A DNA stretch of 64,000 bases from the NCBI RefSeq assembly GCF_017654505.1, contig NC_054535.1, positions 45,906,664 through 45,970,663 on the forward strand, in the 5' to 3' direction. How positions within the stretch are numbered: the stretch's first letter is position 1; every line of letters starts with the position of its first letter. A model generated the notes under the pieces. That model saw only the letters and a list, made by a program, of their open reading frames with translations, was not told the DNA's origin and ran no database searches. The translations under genes and the position numbers were made by a program. Shown piece after piece: positions 1 to 11,757 of the stretch. The DNA is from Polyodon spathula (taxonomy: Eukaryota > Chordata > Actinopteri > Acipenseriformes > Polyodontidae).

Positions 1-129
1 ACAGTGAATCAGTAGTTTCTAGTACTAAGGAAACGGTGGTTACACTAAAACTAAAAATACAGAATATTGGCTCACTTCCATGTCTCCATGCCACCCTTTA
101 GAATCATTATTATAGCTTGTTGGTATTCC

Positions 130-1085
130 CACCACTAAATTCAAGTTTAAAGTTTATTTATTTATAGACCACCTTTCACACAATGTCCCAAAGCGCTTTA
201 CACAACAATAAAATCAACAAGAATACAGTATACTTGAACATTAGTACAGAAAAATTAGTAAGATTGATAGGAGGCTGTGTGGTCTGGTGATTAAAGAAAA
301 AGGGCTTGTAACCAGGAGGTCCCCGGTTCAAATCCCAGTTCACTCACTGTGACCTTGAGCAAGTCACAACCTTCTTGTGCTCTGTCTTTCAGGTGAGATG
401 TTGTTCTAAGTGACTCTGCAACTGATGCATCGTTCACATACCCTAGTCTCTGTATGTCACCTTGGATAAAGACATCTGCTAAATAAACAAATAATAATTG
501 ATAAAAAAAGAGAGAAGTAAAAGTTATTAAGCAACAAAATACAGTGAAAGAAAACATTAAGAGAGGGGAATATAATTACAATAGTGATACATGAAATTAG
601 GATTCAAAAGTTAATTTAAAAAAAATATATAGTTTTTAACCTTGACTTAAAAACATTAAATAACTCTGCTTCTCTGCTGTCAGATGGCAATCTATTCCAC
701 AATCTTGGTGCATTATAGCTAAAAGCTCTTTCTCCTTTTCTCTTTGTCTTAGTCTTTGGAATAGCAAAAAGGCCAGAATCGGCTGACCTTAGAGCACAGA
801 TAGTTGCACATATGGGGACATGAGCTATTTTAAATAATCAGTAGCCAAACCATGGTGGACCTTATAAGAGTTATAAGACAACAGCAAAATCTTTAAATCA
901 ATTCTAACATGTACTGGAAGCCAATGAAGTGCAGCCAATACTGGAGTTATGTGCTCTATTTTCTTTGTTCTACTTAGCACCTTAGCTGCTACATAAAAAT
1001 GTTGGGCCATCCAACGTTCCACCTCCGACAGACATGCAATTAGCGTAGAGACAGCTGATGCATCCCCAGGCTTTACCAAGATGTG
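130..1085 (-). mobile_element. LINE (L2/Rex1/CR1-type) 3' fragment
   Basis: The minus strand at 825-1079 encodes a relic of the C-terminal end of a non-LTR reverse transcriptase ORF, with the block LAALHWLPVHVRIDLKILLL and a downstream HGLATDYL. Such WLPV..RIDxKILLL blocks are usual at the C-terminus of L2/CR1-group LINEs. The plus strand near 150-215 reads like the reverse complement of a LINE 3' tail (AAAGCGCTTTACACAACAATAAAA). Only the 3' end is present, and a SINE interrupts it. The clade is not certain. Confidence 0.6.
271..498 (+). mobile_element. tRNA-derived SINE with L2-like tail
   Basis: The element opens with GAGGCTGTGTGGTCTGGTG, an A-box-like start. It carries a canonical pol III B box GGTTCAAATCC at 325-335, then a CACTGTGACCTTGAGCAAGTC body and a tail CCTTGGATAAAGACATCTGC followed by AAATAAACAAATAATAAT. 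Related copies lie at about 36755-36998 (reverse) and 37381-37620 (forward). Confidence 0.75.
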
Positions 1086-1509
1086 TGTAAATGTATATGG
1101 TATTTATGGATAATCACAGCCAATGGTAGCACGTATAAGGGGAATAGTAAGGGGCCAAGAATAGAGCCTTTAGACAAAAAATTAGACAAAGATCTTGCCT
1201 GAACCCCTGTGCCTATTTTGTATATTTTCCACTACATTGGAATTTGTAAAACAAATATTAAGTGATATATTTGCTGAAGAGGTCATGATTAAATATTTTA
1301 AACTACATTGTACAAATATTAGCCTGACATGGGATCCAAGTTGTGCCCTGCCAATACCAGCAGAAACATATTGTGACGGCGGCTTGCCGTGGGTTCAGCG
1401 GGAAGAAAGAGACAATGCAACAGGATTTCTTTGGTGCTAAAAGGGCCGTTTACTGCTCCAGCTGCAGGCTAGGCTGGCGCTTAAAAGTGTTGTTGGTTTT
1501 TGAAAGGAA

Positions 1510-1801
1510 GGTAACAAATAGATATACACTCGACTCTAGCTCTCTAACACTCGCTGCCTCTCACTCAGCACGCACTCAATGAACAGCACGCAGGCTGCAG
1601 CTTATAGAGTCATCAGACGGGAAAGAGCAGACCTGGTTGGAACCAGGCTGCAGCAGCTACACAGACAGACAGACACACACAACACAGCATGAAAGTGAAC
1701 ACAACATACAACTATTTACAAGCAAATCCCACACCCCAGCAGTTCAATGCAGCACCAAAACGCCCCACTCATAAGTCCTGTAGGACCTGACGCTATACTA
1801 C
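1510..1801. repeat. Direct repeat copy 1 flanking a minisatellite
   Basis: This segment starts GGTAACAAATAGATATAC and runs through GACCTGGTTGGAACCAGGCT to GACCTGACGCTATAC. It recurs in the same orientation at 2978-3246 with scattered differences. The two copies bracket the 30-bp minisatellite and may be LTR-like ends of one element, but I see no TG...CA boundary or primer site to prove that. Confidence 0.6.
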
Positions 1802-2029
1802 CCCCCTGCTTAAACACTTCCCAGCCCGTGAAGCACTTGCTTCGTTCAAGTACCAGAGGGTTTTGAGAGCAATGCAATGCGGAGTCCCTCCTGGATCTGG
1901 ACTCCCTTGCACTACTACCCCTCTCCACACAGCGAGGCAGAGGCTGGCCAGTGCAGCCCCAACAGCAACCTCAGAACCCAACTGTCATTTGGAGAGAGCT
2001 GGGTGCCGCAGTCACGGCACGGGGTGCTC

Positions 2030-2860
2030 TCTCTCAGGCGGTGGCGTTGGACTCTGTCCCAGGGGCTCTGGCAACACAGCATTCTCTCTTGGAGGCTCTG
2101 GCGACACAACATTCTCTCTCTCAGGCTCTGGCAACATGGTGTTCTCTCTCGCAGGCTCTGGTGACAGGGCGTTCTCTCTTGGAGGCTCTGGCGACACGCC
2201 GTTCTCTCTCGGAGACTCTGGTGACACAGCATTCTCTCTTGGAAGCTCTGGCAACACGCCGTTCTCTCTCGGAGGCTATGGCGACACGGCATTCTTTCAG
2301 AGGCTCTGGCAATGCGACCTTCTCTCTCGGAGGCTCTGGCGACATGGCATTCTCTCTCAAAAGGCTCTGGCGACATAGCGTTCTCTCTCAGAGGCTCTGG
2401 CGACACAGCCTTCTCTCGGAGGTTCTGACGACACGGCATTCTCTCTCGGAGACTCTGGTGACACGGCATTCTCTCTCGGAGACTCTGGTGACACGGCATT
2501 CTCTCTCGGAGGCTGTGGCGACACTGCATTCTTTCAGAGGCTCTGGCGACACGGCATTCTCTCTCGGAGGCTCTGGTGATGCTGCATTCTCTCTCGCAGG
2601 CTCTGGCAACACGCCATTCTCTCTCACAGGCTCTGGCGACTCGATGTTCTCTCTCAGAGGCTCTGGTGATGCGGCGTTCTCTCTCGCAGGCTCTGGCGAC
2701 ACGGCGTTCTCTATCGGAGACTCTGGTGACACGGCATTCTCTCTCGGAGGCTCTGGTGACACAGCATTCTCTCTCGGAAGCTCTGGCGACACGCCGTTCT
2801 CTCGGAGGCTCTCCCAATGCAGCGTTCTCTCTGAGGCTCTGGTAGTGTGGGGCAGTCTCT
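2030..2860. repeat. 30-bp minisatellite (about 27 units)
   Basis: A tandem repeat of a 30-bp unit, roughly GGCTCTGGCGACACGGCATT followed by CTCTCTCGGA, fills this stretch. Because 30 is divisible by three, several frames on both strands stay open for 80-335 codons and give monotonous Ser/Leu- or Arg/Glu-rich translations. These reading frames follow from the period and I do not annotate them as genes. Confidence 0.9.
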
Positions 2861-2977
2861 TTCAGGTGGCGTGGGACATTCTCTCTTGTGGGGCCAAGCT
2901 CTCTGGCAGGGACTGCGGGCTTTCAGTTAGCAGCTGTGGGCTCTCATCACCCGTGTGACTACGACAAAAGCCCTGTT

Positions 2978-3246
2978 GGTAACAAATGGATATACGCTTG
3001 TTCTCTCGACTCCAGCACTCGCTGCCACTCACTCAGCTCACACTCAATCAACAGCATGAAGGCTGAGTCATCAGGTGGCAAAGAGCGGACCTGGTTGGAA
3101 CCAGGCTGCAGCAGCTGCACAGACAGACAGATGCACAACACATCTGAGGCTCTGGTATTTACAAGCAAATTCCCCCCCCCCCCCCAGCAGTTCAATGCAG
3201 CACCAAAACGTCCCATTCATAGTCCTGTGGGACCCGACGCTACAAT
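2978..3246. repeat. Direct repeat copy 2 flanking the minisatellite
   Basis: Second copy of the segment at 1510-1801, same orientation, sharing GACCTGGTTGGAACCAGGCT, the CAGTTCAATGCAGCACCAAA block and the end GACCCGACGCTACAAT. A poly-C run at about 3172-3185 is specific to this copy. Confidence 0.6.
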
Positions 3247-3370
3247 ATAATTTCAGGTTGCAATGAAATACTGTAAATTTGCCGTTTTAATTAAACCATT
3301 AATAGAAAAAGGGAAGGTACTGTACCTTTGAGAAAAAATATTTTATATTGTGAAGGGGGTGTCGTATAAC

Positions 3371-3673
3371 ACTATGTAACACAATTTTTGTTCCTGGGTA
3401 GTAAGTGTTATTTCCTAATTGCTTATGCCTCAAAAGTATAGAAAATGGCTATTATTCCCCACAAACTTTGCTTTTGTGACCAGGACAGTGATATTTCAAA
3501 ATATCACTATTTCCAATGGGAAAATGGGCAAATGTGTGTCTTTTCAGTCACATAAAGTCAGAAAAAAACAACATATGAATCCAAATTAACATGTATTTAT
3601 ACTAAAGTAATACAAAAATGACTACAAAAGATTTAGAAGTGAGTAGTTTTTCGAGATTTACGATTATACTGTA
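3371..3673 (+). repeat. Dispersed 303-bp repeat, copy 1
   Basis: Runs from ACTATGTAACACAATTTTTG to GATTTACGATTATACTGTA. It is almost identical to 24336-24640 in the same orientation, and the flanks of the two copies differ, so this looks like a short non-autonomous mobile element. I see no clear terminal inverted repeat and no coding potential. Confidence 0.75.
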
Positions 3674-3719
3674 AATCAGTGACAACTATTTACAAGCAAA
3701 TTCTTCTTTGATGATGAGC

Positions 3720-5560
3720 CTACCATCTCTCCCTTGTCCCCCCCAGTGCACCCAGATTTTCTTTTTGAAATCCAGTCATCTTGGGATCATCCTGCTACAG
3801 CTCCTGCTTTTTCCTGGTTGATGGACACCTTATATAGGGTGCATGATGCGGAGAAGCTGGGCCTGCCCCTTTTTCCGCCGGTGGAGGTGCTTAATTTAGC
3901 ACTCTTGAGCTGTCCCAACAACCAGTGCCGGTTCTTGGAGGTGATCCTCAAGCGTGTTTATTCAGCCAGTGTGTTTGCCACACGGCTAGGCAGTTAAATA
4001 ATATTCTGGTATCCTACCAGTCCTATTTGCTGCGGTCCCTTTCTGACAGTCAAAGGCCCTCACCACAAAAGCTGGATGAGCTGCACCTGTTTAATAAGAA
4101 CCTGCTCTGTGTGTCAAAACCTCCTTTTCAGGGAGCCAGCTGGGTGCTTACTACCACTCAGACCGGCTACACACTGCAGTTCAAACCGTCTGTTTAAAGC
4201 TCTTTCAGCTCGACAAAGCGCTCACGGTAGTGATGTTCCAGAGACTTCTGGGCTTGATGGCAGCAGATTCCCTGACCTTTCCATCGCATGTGCCCTCTGC
4301 AGGCCTAGTTCAACAGCAGGGTTTTTCAGCCCGCATTGAACTGTGACCGCTTATTGACAGTGTCTCATCACTGTCTAAAGGCGCTCTCTTGGTGGAACAG
4401 CCACCAGAAGTGTCAACAGAAGGGAGGTTGTCACTACGGACCATCCAGCCTAGCTTGGGATGCTGTGTGGAATGGCACGGAGGTGCAAAGTGTGTGGAAA
4501 ACCCCTTGGCAGGGTCTCCACATCAATGCTTTTGACCTGCAGGCAATTTACCTGGCCTTGCAGAATTTTTTGCAGGCGGTTCGAGGGTGACATGTACTTG
4601 TCTGTACAGTGGTTGATGTAATCCTGGCCTCAGTTTGCCCAGTCTCTATCACGTGGCTTGCAAGCTTTTACTCTGGGAAACCTCTCACTATGGGTAGTAC
4701 ATCTGCCCGAGGAGACAAACTGGGTGGCAGACCTCCTCTCAAGGAGAGTTCCCGGCGCCTCAAAGTGGTGCCTCATTTGGGAGAGGTTTGGGAAAACAGA
4801 GATAGATCTCTTTGCCTCCCAGGAATCAACCCACCATCCCCTCTCATTCTCCATAATAGGAGACGGGGACCCGCTGGCAGTAGATACCTTGGCACACCAG
4901 TTGCCGAGGCAATTGTTATATGCTCCCGCTGTGTCTGGAGAAAATCAGGCAGGACCGGGCCATGGTACGCCTAGTATACTCTTATTGGTACTCTTATTGG
5001 CCCAAGAGACTGCTTTTCAACCCTGATGCAGCTCCTGAGCGACTAGCCGTGGAAACTACCCAACACCGCGACCTGTTCAGTTAGGCACGGGGGACTTTAT
5101 GGTATCCTGACCCATCAAGCCTGCAGCTGTGTCTGGCCCCTGAACGGCTGCATTTGAGCCACCTGGGTCTGTCCAATAGGGTTATTGTCATATCACATGA
5201 TGCCTGCCTCGTAGGTTTGACACCGCTACCTGTCTCATAGCAGTTATACTGCAGTTTTTGCTGGACCTTTTTGATGAGGGGAAATCCCCCTCTTGAAAGG
5301 GAACATTATCATCATAACCCTGGTTCCCTGAAATAGAAATGAAACAATTAAGCTTTGAAGTCACTGCATCCTTGAAAAAAAATGATGCAGATATCTGTTA
5401 ACACAGTGCTTTTGTGCCCTCGGGGGCGGGCCATGACTGCATCACAGGCTCTATGAGCAGCATTGGTATATCTTGTTCAGGTTTCCAGGTCTTTAGGAGG
5501 CAAATACCCATTCTATAATGATTACATTTCTATTTCAAGGAACCAAGATTATTATAATGA
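3720..5560 (+). mobile_element. DIRS-like retroelement fragment (plus strand)
   Basis: Several short reading frames, broken by frameshifts, line up with a DIRS1-type polyprotein. A capsid-like stretch lies near 3740-3990. An RNase H-like block LHINAFDLQAIYLALQNFLQ lies near 4520-4580. A downstream segment ending ADLLSRR, then EIDLFASQES, lies near 4720-4830. At the 3' side, GGTTCCCTGAAATAGAAATG (about 5326-5345) and its near reverse complement CATTTCTATTTCAAGGAACC (about 5525-5544) form the sort of inverted internal repeat found at DIRS ends. No intact ORF remains. Confidence 0.65.
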
Positions 5561-6708
5561 TCTTACAAAACTTTAATGGAATTAGCAGTAGTGGTAGCCT
5601 ATTGGCATAGCTATTCACATTAAGAAATTTATTTTATGCTAGGAGGAAATTTGAAAGGAAATATATAAGAAAAGAATCACTATCAAAAAAAGAAAAAAAA
5701 GCCAAGAGAGCGAGAGACCAGTAAAACACACCAGTTACACCTATTATAAATCAGGATGGCCACTGTTAGGTAAGTAAAACTGGAACGTTTCTGTAATATT
5801 TTTTAATTTTACAACATTGATGCAGTGCGTCCTTAATTTATAGCATGGTTCTTATGATGTGATTATGCGTGACATCTGAAACATTAGCATAGCTCTTCGT
5901 TAATTACCATAAAATGACACCTACTGGTGTGTCACTTAGAAGTTTGTTGTAAACCAATATAAAAATCTATACCAAAATATAAACCACAATAAAAAAGGGC
6001 AGGGTGAAGTGGATTTCTATTTTTCTGGTTTTGACTGTCTGTATAATGAACCTGTTGCAAAATTATATAGGTACAATGCAGTCTTGTACAACACTTATCG
6101 TAATCCACTTCCCAGAAAGACATAAATAGTACATACAGTATCTGAAGCTGATCTTAAAAAAGGCTTTCTGGAAGCCAGATAGATATAACAAAATAAAAAA
6201 AATAGAATTCAAGTGTGTTCATGATATATTTATTTCACTTCATAGTAAAAAGTAAATTACATCATGTGTTTTCACATTTCAAGCAACATCTAATCATAAG
6301 TGTAAAACAGTTACATCAAACATCGTTTTGTTTCTGTTTAAAGTATTCTAAAAATATTATTATTCGAAAATTAAAGAAAGATTCTTAGCCCTTTTACATA
6401 CCACAATAATAAAACCGTTACATAAAATATGTGGCAGAGTTTTGTTATATCAAAAGCTGATAGTACAAAATTACTAGTAAAAATGTATGGTTCAGGTAAG
6501 AAAGTAATCTGCAGCATTTTGACCTGGGAAATGGAAAAGAAAATACATGTTACATTACAGTTAATTTGTTCAAACTACTGTACATGTATAGTTATTAATT
6601 AATAACTTCATAAATATTTAAAGCCTGTTTTAATTTTATGGACATTTATCACTGGTATTCAAAAATACAATGTAGCAAAACTGGAATTAAAGTCAATGAT
6701 ATCAACTT

Positions 6709-6710
<2 letters not shown>
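5561..6710. other. AT-rich stretch, no gene recognised
   Basis: No exon with a convincing acceptor, donor and family motif was found on either strand. Short open frames here lack supporting features. Confidence 0.5.

Positions 6711-6779
<69 letters not shown>
6711..6779. repeat. (AAT)n microsatellite
   Basis: About 23 uninterrupted AAT units. The run of isoleucines in one frame comes from the repeat. Confidence 0.95.
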
Positions 6780-6780
<1 letters not shown>

Positions 6781-7095
6781 TAGAACTGTAGCACTAGAAC
6801 TAGAACTAGAGCAGTTTTACGGCTCCCAAGCCCCAGTATCAGTACCCTTCTAAGTGTGTTTAGTTCTCAATATGCCAAGTTTAAAATCAGCAACTTCAGC
6901 TGTTCCACAGAACATTTTGAAAGTTTTTTTTTTTTTAAAAATGCACCAGACAGCCATCTTGTTTAACGCACAAATGCCATTTCTGAAAATGTAAGTTTTA
7001 CCAACACAGGCACAATGGTTTTCAAATTTGGAGTTAAACCAAGTGAACCATTTTTAAACTGAAGCAGTTTTAAATATAAGAAGAAAATTTAGGAG

Positions 7096-8090
7096 TGGCA
7101 GCCATATTGTTTCACAAAACATAACCATTTTGACATATTTGTATTCCGTTGTCACCGGAACGATGCCTACCAAGTTTGGAGTCTGTTGGTCAGACGGTTT
7201 TCAAATAAAAGCAGTCTGCTGTTAAGGGCGTGTTTCGGTGAAATTTGCGGCAGCCATTTTACTATTGAATTGTATCACAGCAGCTTCTGCTTTGCAAGCA
7301 GGTTTGGATGCTGATAATATCTGCCAAGTGTCAGATCAATCAGTTCAACGGTGCCAAAGATGAACATTTTGGGAGGTTTCAAGAAGAAATGCATCATACG
7401 GCCATTTTGGTTTAACACCAGTTTCTTAAAAGTCAGTTGTATTGCTACAGTGCCGAGGATGATGTTTGTGAATTTTCGAGTTAGTCAAGTAAATCGTTTG
7501 TCAATCGAGGGAGTAATACATTTTGGATATAAATGTACACCTGGCAGCCATATTGTTTTATAAAACATAACCATTTTGACATATTTGTATTACATTGTTA
7601 CTGGGACAATCACTGCCAAGTTTGGAGTTTGTTGGTCAAACAATGTTCAAATAGTAGCAGTTTGCTGTTAAGGGCACATTTCGTTAAAGTTTATGGCAGC
7701 CATTTGACATTAAAATTTATCGCAGAAACTTCTGCTTCTCAAACTTGATGTGGGTTTGGATATGTGCCAAGTGTCAGATCAATCGCTTCACCGGTTCCCA
7801 AGAAGATGATTTCGAAAGGTTTCTAAATAATGAGTCAAATGGCCATTTTTGTTTTTGGTCAACACAATTTTTTAAAAGTCAGTTGTATTGATAGAATTTC
7901 AGGAAAGATGCTTGTGGGGTTTAGAGTTAGTCAAGTAAATCGTTTGTCAACTGACGCAGGTTTAAATTTCAAATGTAAACGTATAATTGGCGGCCATCTT
8001 GTTTTATAAAACATCACCATTTTCACATATTTGTATCCCATTGTTACTGGGTACCAGGCTTGGAAGCCTAATAATAATAATCTTACACCA
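7096..8090. repeat. 447-bp tandem repeat, about 2.2 units
   Basis: Blocks starting GGCAGCCATATTGTTT occur at about 7096 and 7543, and a third, GGCGGCCATCTTGTTT, at about 7989. Each is followed by ACCATTTT(G/C)ACATATTTGTAT and, in the first two units, by GTCAGATCAATC and AGTCAAGTAAATCGTTTGTC at matching offsets. The spacing is about 447 bp. Unit 3 is cut short at GGCTTGGAAGCCTAATAATA, a motif that recurs near 18696. Confidence 0.75.
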
Positions 8091-8289
8091 ATTCTTACCT
8101 GAAGGTTACTTGCGCATATTACATTTTTTTGTCACCACCTATGGCTCAAAAGGGAGCACAAGACCAGGTTGAGTCTAAGAACAAAACAAAGGAAACACCA
8201 ATGTATGACAGTATTTAGGGCAGATTTAAACACAAATATTTTAATTCCTAGACATTTGCATTGTTTTGTAAATCAACGGCAGCAATGGT

Positions 8290-8993
8290 TTACCAGGCTA
8301 TGGAAAGTAATAGATTTGAAACAGATGACCTCATAAACCTGCTGGTTGAGAGAGGTCTCTTCTGTTTACAAAGATAAGCAGTGAACCCAATGCACAGTCA
8401 TACCTCCTCTGTCACAGTTTTGATATTTCCTTCAAGTTGTCCTGGAGCAGTTGTAGGAAATACAGCTTCTGTTCCAATTACAGGAGGCTGTTTGGCTGTG
8501 CTTTCCTAAATTTAAAACAAAAAAAAAAAAAAAAAAAAACCTCTTTAAAATAAATGTGGGCAATGTCACATGATATGCTTAAAAAGTGAACCATTCCATT
8601 GTAAAATAAAGACAAAGAGAACATAACATTATGTATTCATGCATGCATACTTTATTCAGATATTTTTTAGATTATATGTTGAATGCAGCGAGTTCGGGCA
8701 CCCAGACACAAGAAATGTATTTTAGCGTAGTCATACACGGTTATTAAACGCAAAAACTAAATAAACAAGTAAAAAACCTAACTCCCCTCGGAGCCCTAAC
8801 TAAACTTTGGGGTGGGGGTTTAAACTAAATGATTGGGACGGCTAAGCCATAGAGCTTCAAGCTCCCTTTTTATTTCATGTGGCCCACTTAGCACCAGTTA
8901 CCTCGTCTGAGCCCAGCCACATTCTCACATTTATTTTGTCAGGTTGGGGATTAGCCCTATCCCTGCCAACCACCACCAAAACACAGACAACAT

Positions 8994-9036
<43 letters not shown>

Positions 9037-11700
9037 ACATGATCATGACCATCGAACAATTAGACCATACTGTAATAGAACTAATGGAAAGCAATATAAA
9101 ACTATATGAAATGTACATCGACTCAGCTGTAGACCTACTAAATAGGCCCATACATGTATACATAGACTTAAAGAATAAGTATTGTTTTAAATACAAAGGC
9201 ACAAAACAGAAACTATTAAAATAATTAATTTTTTATACAACAATAACCATTTCTCAGTTATTGTATTTAAAGACACTGAAACCGGAAGAACATCTGAATA
9301 CTGTGGTATAATTAAGAAAGACAATCAAAATAAATCAAAAACAGTAAAAATAAACCAGTTTAAAGTAAACAATAAAATGCAAAATAGAGAATTAAACATG
9401 ACAAGGACAAAGAATTCAAAACAGAAAAATAGGAGACCCAAAAATGGAAATGGTACCAAATACACTAAAGATGAGACAGTAGACATTGTATTTAATTTAT
9501 AAAGTAAAATGTTAACCACATCCCAAAAAACAGTATTGAGTAAAGGACTTAAGTTTATGCGTACTAAAAAATACATTGATAAAAATTGGCCACCGAATTA
9601 AAGGAGTGGGAGAGACGCATGAGATTAGCAGAATATTTTTTCAATGAAAATATCTCAGATTCAGAGGGTAATTATGAGCATGGGATTAAGGTTAATAGTA
9701 CAAGCACTTTGCTCAACAACAACAAAAAGGACAACATGACTCAAACAACAAAAACATGAAGGTATCACATTGAGATTACAGTTTTTGATGTCTAATACAT
9801 TTCAGCTGTACTCTACCTGCAATGGCTGCTGGGACGTCTGTGTTGGCTGCTCCAGATGCTGCTGGGCTTGTTCCTGTGTTGGCTGCCAGACAGCCGGTTG
9901 GTTTGGTTGTGGGTAACCATAGCCTATGTAGTAAGGCATGCCCTGTGAGTGACAAAGATGAAGTCAACTAAGATGCAGATATTCCTTTTTATTAAATTCT
10001 TATTTTCTAAAATGGATCAGCGATATCACCTGTCCTCCTGTCTGTTGAGGGAATACTACAGGGGGGTAGTAGGAAGGCTGCATCTTGGGATTAAAGAAAC
10101 AGAGTATCGTCAGGCTGAATATAAAAATGATAGTACAGTTTAAAAAAAAAAAAAAGATTCTATGGAATTTTACCTGGTTGGGCTGTTGTGGTTGCTGAGG
10201 AGCATTAGGTGACTGGTCCTTCTGGGAGGGTGGAAAGAGAACCTGAGGAGGCAGAGGCCCCTGTGGGGGCAGAAGTACCTGAGGAGGTAGAGGCCCTTGT
10301 GGTGGCAGGAGTACCTGAGGAGGTAGAGGCCCCTGTGGGGGCAGAAGTACCTGAGGAGGTAGAGGCCCCTGTGGGGGCAGGAGTACCTGAGGAGGCAGAG
10401 GCCCCTGTGGTTGCATGGGTCCTTGTCCGGCTCCTCCAGCTACCTGAGGGTTAAGGGGCAGTTGGGATGGCACACCCATGTCAGGCTGCTGTTGCTGGTA
10501 CACATAGGGAGGCATGTACGGCACCTGCCAAATAAGATATAATACAATAACACATTTAGAAAAGGTCCCTTCCTATGTAATTTGTGCACATATAAGGCTG
10601 TATAAATGGCATATTTTCAAAAAAGAGCAGTGTTGCAGCAAAATTCAATAAATTAATAAAAATAATAATCTACCTGTGGCTGCCCATATCCAACTCCGTT
10701 GTATGCATTTCCATTGTGTCGCATAAACTAAAAACAGATAACAAAAACAGTGAATGTTTAATACATAAACATAACTTATAGAAGTGTACAGTATCTCACT
10801 TAGTTAAGGTTGCATTGCAATTTTAATAATTTCAGATGAATAATTTAAAAAATGTATCTATACAGCTTAACATCATTAATGGAAATAATTACGATTGTGA
10901 TTTTTCTGATAATTAAATCCACTAAAATAATCTTACCTCATTGCTGTTACTTGCAGAGAATCCGTATCGTTGATGATATACCTGAAACAATAAGAAATAT
11001 ACAGGACTATTTCTCCTTCTCAGACAATTGTATTGCGTTTACTGTAGTAGTTTGCAAATTTCTAAATACGCCATATCAACTTACTGGTACTGCAAATGAT
11101 GCACCCAGAAGGCAGGCAAATATGATTGATGTCTTCATCTTCATCAACACTCCTTAAATAAAAAAATTCAAAAATAACAATACTAACAACACTGTGGCAG
11201 GGCAGAAAGAAGCCCCTACTGCTGTAGATAAGGATGGGGTTAAATCTGTCCCTGCCAGCAATCAATGGTGTGGCCATTCCCCAGTTAGGTAATTGGTGCT
11301 AATTGGGGAGTGGCGTGGATATATCCTATTTACACACTATTTACAGCAGAAGTGCTTCCACCCTGCCACAGATATGCTTTTGTATCAAAAAGAAATGTAC
11401 TTCCTTAGATAGTATGTTATCAATAAAGATTTATATTTTACAGATTTTCATATCAGTTTAGTAGGAGTTTTTAACATAATAATTCATATAGTTTCTACTA
11501 TTTTCAACATGCTTATATTAATATAGTACTGTGCAAATCTGATTTGACCACACACAAAAGGAAGATGTATCATGCCTTTTCCCTACCTTTCTTCCACAAA
11601 ATGTTATAATAATTTAAAAGAAATAAATACCTCTGTTGGTATGCTGCAAACGTAGCTCCTGGTACAAGGCTTCCCGTCTCCGTGGCTGTGACTTCTGCAA
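8290..11700 (-). CDS. odam: Gene A: P/Q-rich SCPP, ODAM-like
   Basis: Secreted enamel/ganoin-type matrix protein by family; in mammals ODAM acts at the ameloblast/junctional epithelium surface. Exons, descending: E1 non-coding 11631-~11700; E2 11085-11144 from ATG, signal peptide MKMKTSIIFACLLGASFAVP; E3 10937-10981, ending SASNSNE exactly as in mammalian ODAM (from memory); E4 10674-10727, FMRHNGNAYNGVGYGQPQ; E5 10174-10524, 117 codons with five 12-residue repeats like GPLPPQVLLPPQ; E6 10030-10083, MQPSYYPPVVFPQQTGGQ; E7 9817-9942, starting GMPYYIGYGY; E8 8404-8505, ending NIKTVTEE. All have AG/GT borders and phase-0 introns with no disruption. The terminal exon is tentative: 8290-8361, starting KRPLS and ending TAA. 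A Penelope-like relic and a (TA)n tract lie between E7 and E8. The odam label rests on exon 3, exon order and composition; another ODAM/SCPP5-group gene is possible. Confidence 0.75.
8996..9031. repeat. (TA)n microsatellite
   Basis: About 18 TA units at the 5' edge of the Penelope-like relic, inside a gene A intron. Confidence 0.9.
9032..9760 (+). mobile_element. Penelope-like element relic (N-terminal RT region)
   Basis: A-rich DNA with reading frames running with one another but shifted at about 9224 and 9600. The diagnostic block is VLSKGLKFMRTKKYIDK near 9533-9585, followed after a frame change by ELKEWERRMRLAEYFF near 9597-9645. LSKGLxF.PT...ID...L..W.RR.RL.xYF is typical of the region before the reverse transcriptase domain in Penelope/Neptune-type elements. 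Upstream, 9039-9224 encodes 61 residues I cannot place. The catalytic RT domain and GIY-YIG nuclease are absent. It lies opposite gene A between E7 and E8. Confidence 0.55.
10236..10420 (-). repeat. 36-bp coding minisatellite in gene A exon 5
   Basis: Five nearly identical 36-bp units encode a 12-residue P/Q repeat (GPLPPQV, LLPPQ). Near-identity at third positions suggests recent expansion or homogenisation. The aligned exons of genes B and C also have a 12-residue period but different residues. Confidence 0.85.
11190..11372. mobile_element. Short LTR-like or MITE-like insertion in gene A intron 1
   Basis: The segment is bounded by CTGTGGCAGGG and its reverse complement CCCTGCCACAG. Its interior (GGGTTAAATCTGTCCCTGCC, GTGTGGCCATTCCCC) matches 33376-33540. 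Since that copy continues about 250 bp further without the right-hand end, this could be a shortened relative of an LTR or a MITE. No target duplication is obvious. Confidence 0.6.
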
Positions 11701-11720
11701 TTGCTCCATGTCTGTCGCTC

Positions 11721-11757
11721 TTTAAAGTTTCGCTCTGTCCTGATTCAGCCAATCAGC
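11721..11757 (-). promoter_or_regulatory. Gene A core promoter (CCAAT + TATA-like box)
   Basis: On the plus strand TTTAAAG at 11721-11727 is the TATA-like box, and ATTCAGCCAATCAG at 11743-11756 holds a CCAAT box (inverted relative to the gene) about 22 bp upstream. The same pair with the same spacing precedes genes B and C. Position just upstream of the non-coding exon fits a start near 11700. Confidence 0.65.

Noticed and set aside
1915..2958. Reading frames of 300 and 335 codons on opposite strands
   Set aside because: They come from the 30-bp minisatellite, whose period keeps many frames open; no splice sites, domains or start context support them.
6638..6853. Poly-Ile reading frame
   Set aside because: Translation of an (AAT)n microsatellite.
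9925..10143. Plus-strand frames opposite gene A exons
   Set aside because: Shadows of the P/Q-rich exons on the other strand; no splice signals or motifs of their own.
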